From: an uncultured Lysobacteraceae bacterium | Lineage (GTDB): Bacteria > Pseudomonadota > Gammaproteobacteria > Xanthomonadales > Rhodanobacteraceae | DNA: 7,608 nucleotides | Assembly: GCA_946482585.1 (NCBI GenBank) | Contig: CAMLSI010000252.1 | Location: 1-7,608, forward strand | Direction: 5' to 3' | Program-made: the position numbers and the translations under genes | The notes under the pieces: model-generated | Databases searched by the model: none | Seen by the model: only the letters and a program-made list of their open reading frames with translations | Told to the model about the DNA's origin: nothing | Shown here: positions 6,708 through 7,608 of the stretch, in pieces | Numbering within the stretch: the stretch's first letter is position 1 | Layout: each line of letters begins with the position of its first letter

Positions 6708-6731
6708 GGCGGCGCGCCCATGCGCGCCGCC
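6708..6731. terminator. Perfect hairpin between convergent genes
   Basis: GGCGGCGCGC (6708-6717) pairs perfectly with GCGCGCCGCC (6722-6731) around a CCAT loop. It is centred in the 39-base gap between the AMP-ligase stop and the stop of the minus-strand ABC gene. Neither side has a T run, so it is not a classic intrinsic terminator. It may act bidirectionally, with help from Rho, or protect both 3' ends. Confidence 0.55.
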
Positions 6732-6741
6732 GCATCGTGCG

Positions 6742-7608
6742 CTAAGCCGCTTCCTGAATGTCTTCCGCGCCCTTGTCCTCGACCGCATCCGGCGCGAACT
6801 TGCCCTGCTCCGCGAGCTCGGCGAACAGGCCGCCGCGCGCGACGAGTTCATCGAAGCGTCCGCTCTCCACGAGGCGTCCCTGATCGATCACGAGGATCAG
6901 ATCGGCGTTGCGCACGGTCGACAGGCGGTGCGCGATCACGAACGTCGTACGTCCCTGCGCCAGCTCCTTCAGCGCCTTCTGGATGCGCGCCTCGGTGCCG
7001 TTGTCGAGCGCGCTCGTCGCTTCGTCGAGGATCAGGATCGGCGCATCCTTGAGCATCGCACGCGCGATCGCGAGGCGCTGGCGTTCGCCACCGGACAGCG
7101 AGCGGCCCCGTTCGGCCACGAGCGTGTCGTAGCCTTCGGGCTTGGCGCTGATGAACGCGTGCGCCTCGGCTGTGCGCGCAGCGGCTTCGATCTGTGCCGG
7201 CGTCGCCAGCGGATCGGCGATGCGAAGGTTGTCCGCGATCGAGCGATAGAACAGACCGGGTTCCTGGAACACGACGCCGATATTCCGACGCAGCCCGTCG
7301 AGATCGAGCGCGCGCAGATCGCGGCCGTCGATGCGGATGCTGCCCGACTGCGGATCGTACGCACGATAGAGCAGGCTCAGCGCGGTGGTCTTGCCCGCGC
7401 CGGTGGGGCCGACGAGCGCGATCGTGCTGCCTGCGGCCGCGCGGAAGCTCAGGTTGCGCACCGCCGGCACGGATCCGCCGTCGTCGGCCGCATAGCTGAA
7501 GCCGACGTCGTCGAACTCGACGTCGCCGCGCACGCGACCGGGATCGACGGCGTCGGGGGCGCTCGCGATCGCGGGACGCGTATCGAGTACCTCGAAGAAA
7601 TGGCGCAG
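6742..7608 (-). CDS. ABC exporter, NdvA/ChvA-like, C-terminal nucleotide-binding part (5' end outside window)
   Basis: The minus-strand frame is open from the right edge to TAG at 6744-6742, giving 288 or more visible residues. It begins [14 protein letters not shown], the usual linker between the transmembrane and ATPase domains of exporter half-transporters, so the GTG at 7533-7531 is an internal valine. The nucleotide-binding domain is complete: Walker A GPTGAGKT (bases 7410-7387), Q-loop VVFQEPGLF, signature LSGGERQR (7098-7075), Walker [13 protein letters not shown] with the catalytic Glu, and H-loop IAHRLS. The run '[24 protein letters not shown]' (spread across the Q-loop region) and '[20 protein letters not shown]' closely resemble NdvA/ChvA cyclic beta-glucan exporters. 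An MsbA-like lipid or other exporter is the alternative, and the substrate cannot be fixed without the membrane domain. The acidic tail after the domain (ending DIQEAA) is short. It converges on the AMP-ligase gene and belongs to a different transcription unit. Confidence 0.85.
   Translation of the reverse strand: MRHFFEVLDTRPAIASAPDAVDPGRVRGDVEFDDVGFSYAADDGGSVPAVRNLSFRAAAGSTIALVGPTGAGKTTALSLLYRAYDPQSGSIRIDGRDLRALDLDGLRRNIGVVFQEPGLFYRSIADNLRIADPLATPAQIEAAARTAEAHAFISAKPEGYDTLVAERGRSLSGGERQRLAIARAMLKDAPILILDEATSALDNGTEARIQKALKELAQGRTTFVIAHRLSTVRNADLILVIDQGRLVESGRFDELVARGGLFAELAEQGKFAPDAVEDKGAEDIQEAA

Noticed and set aside
5806..6735. 309-codon minus-strand open frame opposite the AMP-ligase
   Set aside because: It is a shadow of the ligase gene, whose motifs are intact in the plus frame. 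The antisense product is Arg/Ala/Gly-rich and unrecognisable.
7531..7533. GTG as start of a stand-alone ABC ATPase
   Set aside because: The frame continues to the window edge with the conserved exporter linker FFEVLDTRP, so this is an internal valine of a membrane-ATPase fusion.

Overview
The window is GC-rich chromosomal DNA with tightly packed housekeeping genes. Its gene content and protein style suggest a gammaproteobacterium of the Xanthomonadales/Lysobacterales (Xanthomonas, Lysobacter or Rhodanobacter relatives). This is inferred from the gene order tsaP-like LysM gene, dprA, topA, tsaC, from TopA with its Lys/Ala-rich tail, and from compact promoters. No database search was possible. 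I see no mobile element, CRISPR array, tRNA or rRNA, and no gene-free stretch over 300 bases.

Left part (1-895): the 3' end of a LysM-family protein resembling TsaP, the type IV pilus secretin-associated protein. A 113-base gap follows. It holds a perfect 14-bp palindrome, a textbook rho-independent terminator and a candidate -10 element only six bases before the dprA start codon.

Middle (896-5337): dprA (competence/recombination mediator), a 177-base gap with a consensus -35 box, topA (DNA topoisomerase I) and tsaC (tRNA t6A synthesis). topA and tsaC are 11 bases apart. The smg (DUF494) gene often found beside dprA in gammaproteobacteria is not here, and the gap is too short to hold it.

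Right part (5338-7608): 12 bases after tsaC begins a 450-residue AMP-forming ligase of the ANL superfamily. It resembles the adenylating enzymes of aryl polyene/xanthomonadin pathways and probably shares the topA-tsaC transcript. It converges on the minus-strand 3' end of an ABC exporter whose nucleotide-binding domain looks like NdvA/ChvA glucan exporters. A perfect GC-only 10-bp hairpin separates the convergent genes.

Functionally, the left half joins DNA uptake (pilus secretin partner, DprA) to core nucleic-acid maintenance (TopA, TsaC). The right half is accessory: a possible specialised acyl/aryl acid activator and a surface-polysaccharide or lipid exporter. Nothing here is clearly a new system. 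The points most worth a second look are the orphan AMP-ligase in a housekeeping operon and the regulatory structure between the LysM gene and dprA.
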